NCBI RefSeq assembly: GCF_000682675.1
Contig: NZ_AWFA01000003.1
Coordinates: 35,295 to 99,294, forward strand
Source: Hyphomonas pacifica
GTDB taxonomy: Bacteria; Pseudomonadota; Alphaproteobacteria; Caulobacterales; Hyphomonadaceae
Reading direction: 5' to 3'
Length of the DNA: 64,000 bases
Of the stretch, positions 62,124 to 64,000 are shown in pieces; within the stretch, counting starts at the first letter, position 1, and the number at the start of each line of letters is the position of its first letter. Made by a program: the position numbers and the translations under genes. Under the pieces are notes generated by a model. The model saw nothing but the letters and a program-made list of their open reading frames with translations, did not search any database and was not told where the DNA came from.

Positions 62124-63359
62124 ATGGCGATTGATTTCACGATACCGGAAGAGGCCAAGGAAGTCCGCGCGCGTGTGCGCAAATGGGTGCAGGAAGAATG
62201 CCTCCCCGCCGAAAAGGAAATGGATGCCGGCAGGCCCTATAAGGAGGTGCTGGCGGAGCTGCGCAAGAAGGCGCGGGCGCAGGGCCTTTGGTGCCCGTTC
62301 ATTCCAGAAGAGCATGGCGGCATGGGCCTTGGCCCGCTGGCCAATGCGCTGGTGCAGATGGAACTGGGGCAGAGCCATCTCGGCGCGCTGTCGATGAATT
62401 CGCAAGGGCCGGATGATGCCACGATGCTGACCCTGCTGGCGCATGGGACGGACTATCAGAAGGAAAAATACCTGAAGCCGCTGCTGAATGGCGAGAAGCG
62501 CATCTGCTATTCCATGACAGAGAAAGCCGCAGGCGCCGATGCGACAGGGATGCAGACGCGCGCGCAGAAAGACGGCAAGGGCAATTATGTTCTGAACGGG
62601 GAGAAGTGGTTCTCCAGCGCGGCGACGGCGGCAGACATTGCCGTGGTGATGGCGAAGACCAATCCGGATGCGCCGCGCCACCAGCAATTCTCCACCTTCA
62701 TCGTGGAGCTGCCCAATCCCGGCTATAACATCATCCGTGATATTCCAACGATGGCCGTACACGGACCGCACTATGAAGAGATGGGCGGCGGCCATGCCGA
62801 AGTGAAGATCGAGAATCTCGTCGTGCCGGAAGAGAATCTGCTCGGCGGGGAAGGGGGCGGCTTTTCCATGGGGCAGCACCGGCTGGCCTATGGCCGCCTG
62901 CGCCATGGCATGCACAATGTGGCGATGGCCCAGCGCGCTCTTGATCTGGCAACGGAACATGTCACCAGCCGGGAGACGTTCGGTCAGCCGCTGGAAGACC
63001 GGCAGGGCGTTCAGTTCATGCTGGCCGAATGTGCAAGCCAGCTCTACATCGCGCGGCTGATGCTGATGCACATTGCCTACAAGGCAGAGAATGGCATGGA
63101 TTTGCGCCAGGAGAATGGCATTGCCAAAGTGTTCCTGGCGAACATGGTGCACAAGGTGGTGGATACGGCGATCCAGCTGCACGGCGCGCTCGGCTATTCT
63201 CTCGATACGCCGCTGGCGGCCTGGTACACGCATATCCGCTCGCAGCGCCTGGTCGATGGGCCGGATGAAGTGCACAAATGGATCACCGGCAAGAATGTAA
63301 TCCGCGCCTACAAGAAGGATGGGACGACGGCCGCTGCGGCGGGCGGGGATCTGCTGTGA
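62124..63359 (+). CDS. Acyl-CoA dehydrogenase
   Basis: A 411-residue FAD-dependent acyl-CoA dehydrogenase. Segments include CYSMTEKAAGADATGMQT, WFSSAATAADIAVVM and the C-terminal KVFLANMVHKVVDTAIQLHGALGYS with the catalytic-domain helices. Its chain preference is unknown. GGGAGCG precedes the ATG. It is coupled (GTGA) to an EthD-domain gene. Confidence 0.92.
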   Translation: MAIDFTIPEEAKEVRARVRKWVQEECLPAEKEMDAGRPYKEVLAELRKKARAQGLWCPFIPEEHGGMGLGPLANALVQMELGQSHLGALSMNSQGPDDATMLTLLAHGTDYQKEKYLKPLLNGEKRICYSMTEKAAGADATGMQTRAQKDGKGNYVLNGEKWFSSAATAADIAVVMAKTNPDAPRHQQFSTFIVELPNPGYNIIRDIPTMAVHGPHYEEMGGGHAEVKIENLVVPEENLLGGEGGGFSMGQHRLAYGRLRHGMHNVAMAQRALDLATEHVTSRETFGQPLEDRQGVQFMLAECASQLYIARLMLMHIAYKAENGMDLRQENGIAKVFLANMVHKVVDTAIQLHGALGYSLDTPLAAWYTHIRSQRLVDGPDEVHKWITGKNVIRAYKKDGTTAAAAGGDLL

Positions 63360-63730
63360 TCAAGCTGACTTTTTGTCTGCGACGCCTGCCGCATCTGAGC
63401 CGTGAAGAATTCCAGCGCTACTGGCGGGAGCAGCATGCCCCGCTGGTGGCAAAGCATGCGAAGATACTGGGCATTCTGCGCTATGTGCAGACCCATACGG
63501 CGCATGATCCGCTGAACGCCGCCATGCAAGCCAGCCGCGGCGGGCCGGAGGCCTATGATGGCGTGGCCGAATTATGGTTCGAGAGCGAGGCAGCGATGGC
63601 GGCTTACAGCAGCGAGGCGGCAGCGAAAGCCGGCGCCGAATTGCTGGAGGATGAGAAGAAATTCATCGACCTGGCGAACTCTCCCCTCTGGTTCGGGGAA
63701 GAGTTTGAGGTGATTGGTGGGGCGGGCTGA
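63356..63730 (+). CDS. EthD domain-containing protein
   Basis: A 124-residue ferredoxin-like-fold protein of the EthD family, starting at GTG within a GTGA overlap with the acyl-CoA dehydrogenase stop. LPHLSREEFQRYWREQHAPLV is the EthD signature, and AYDGVAELWFESEAAMAAYSS follows. EthD proteins accompany oxidative degradation systems; the exact role is unknown. Confidence 0.88.
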   Translation: MIKLTFCLRRLPHLSREEFQRYWREQHAPLVAKHAKILGILRYVQTHTAHDPLNAAMQASRGGPEAYDGVAELWFESEAAMAAYSSEAAAKAGAELLEDEKKFIDLANSPLWFGEEFEVIGGAG

Positions 63731-63807
63731 CCTATCCGCCAGCACTTTTGCCCGGCATGGCGGGGCCATCCGGTGAGGTGAGCTGAATTCGGGCAGGAAT
63801 TTCCGTA

Positions 63808-64000
63808 TCAGGAGGTGTCGGGCGCAGGCTCGCGGTATGCTGCGCGCAGGTCTGCGACGGCCGCATACAGGGCGTCCACAAGCGCGCTCAGCAAGAGCGG
63901 CCGTGCATCCTCTGCAAACTCGACGGGCATGTCACTGCCGAGCGCCGGGCGCTCCCAGGCAGGGATGGCGGGCGCTTCATATGTGTAGAGATTTTTCGGT
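63808..64000 (-). CDS. Partial hypothetical protein, C-terminal end
   Basis: An open frame enters from beyond the right edge of the window and ends at the TGA at 63808. The visible 63 residues include PAIPAWERPALGSDMPVEFA and an Ala/Leu-rich helix, ending EPAPDTS. No family can be named from this fragment. Confidence 0.45.
   Translation of the reverse strand, partial: PKNLYTYEAPAIPAWERPALGSDMPVEFAEDARPLLLSALVDALYAAVADLRAAYREPAPDTS

Noticed and set aside
61227..63275. A 682-residue open frame on the minus strand
   Set aside because: It runs antisense across truA and the acyl-CoA dehydrogenase, both clear genes. Its product is Arg/His-rich with no domain; GC-rich genes commonly leave such frames open.
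1..64000. CRISPR array, prophage, insertion sequence, integron or tRNA gene
   Set aside because: No regularly spaced direct repeats, transposase, integrase, phage structural gene or cloverleaf-like sequence was found on reading both strands.

Overview
The window is a gene-dense, roughly 60% GC bacterial chromosome segment with no rRNA, tRNA, phage, IS element, plasmid or CRISPR signature. The gene set points to an alphaproteobacterium, most likely in or near Hyphomonadaceae/Caulobacterales. Supporting this are a PleC/DivJ-like histidine kinase, a UrcA-family protein, an alphaproteobacterial-style DnaX and SRP RNA, split nrdA and nrdB, many small TonB-independent envelope lipoproteins, and a Lys/Ala/Pro-rich histone-like protein. 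The genus is an inference from gene content; no marker rRNA is present.

Layout. 1-7 kb: aminopeptidase N, a PleC-like sensor kinase, and a minus-strand lipoprotein-kdsB-phosphatase operon. 7-9.6 kb: a BlaI-BlaR(M56)-type repressor/protease pair with two clear operators in front. 9.6-13.3 kb: a DUF4197 lipoprotein, an alpha/beta hydrolase and an SLC13-type transporter. 13.3-20.7 kb: a tyrosine/phenylalanine breakdown block, with a MarR regulator facing hppD-VOC-SUKH-FAH-scoA-scoB and an aromatic-type aminotransferase farther on. 20.7-26.2 kb: thioesterase, Zur, MarR, NlpC/P60, cytochrome c, prephenate dehydratase and a LysR regulator. 26.4-31 kb: envelope proteins, the histone-like protein, nudC and a putative lipoprotein metalloprotease. 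31-36.5 kb: typA, a globin-like protein, an S9 peptidase and the SRP RNA (ffs). 36.8-47.8 kb: nrdA and nrdB, each under an NrdR box and separated by an LpxR-like pair, an ECF42 sigma/DGPF pair, an alkyl sulfatase and an esterase. 47.8-53.9 kb: PRC barrel, EAL phosphodiesterase, UrcA, AMP nucleosidase, SYLF and a tyrosine phosphatase. 54-64 kb: informational and housekeeping genes (dnaX-ybaB, rmuC, def-small ORF-fmt-GNAT-truA), then an acyl-CoA dehydrogenase/EthD pair and a gene cut by the window edge.

How the genes work together. The aromatic block should carry tyrosine through 4-hydroxyphenylpyruvate to homogentisate and later handle fumarylacetoacetate and acetoacetate, but homogentisate dioxygenase and maleylacetoacetate isomerase are not in the window. 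A VOC metalloenzyme with an intact His-His-Glu triad is translationally coupled to hppD at the position where a ring-cleaving enzyme would be expected. The regulatory DNA is unusually readable: paired BlaI operators, a near-perfect palindrome inside the hppD promoter, an NrdR box over each nrd promoter, and a candidate ECF42 autoregulatory promoter. I did not find a convincing wholly new system. The best leads are the VOC/hppD coupling, the lipoprotein gluzincin, the LpxR-like tandem pair and the perfect inverted repeat over the start of the EAL gene.
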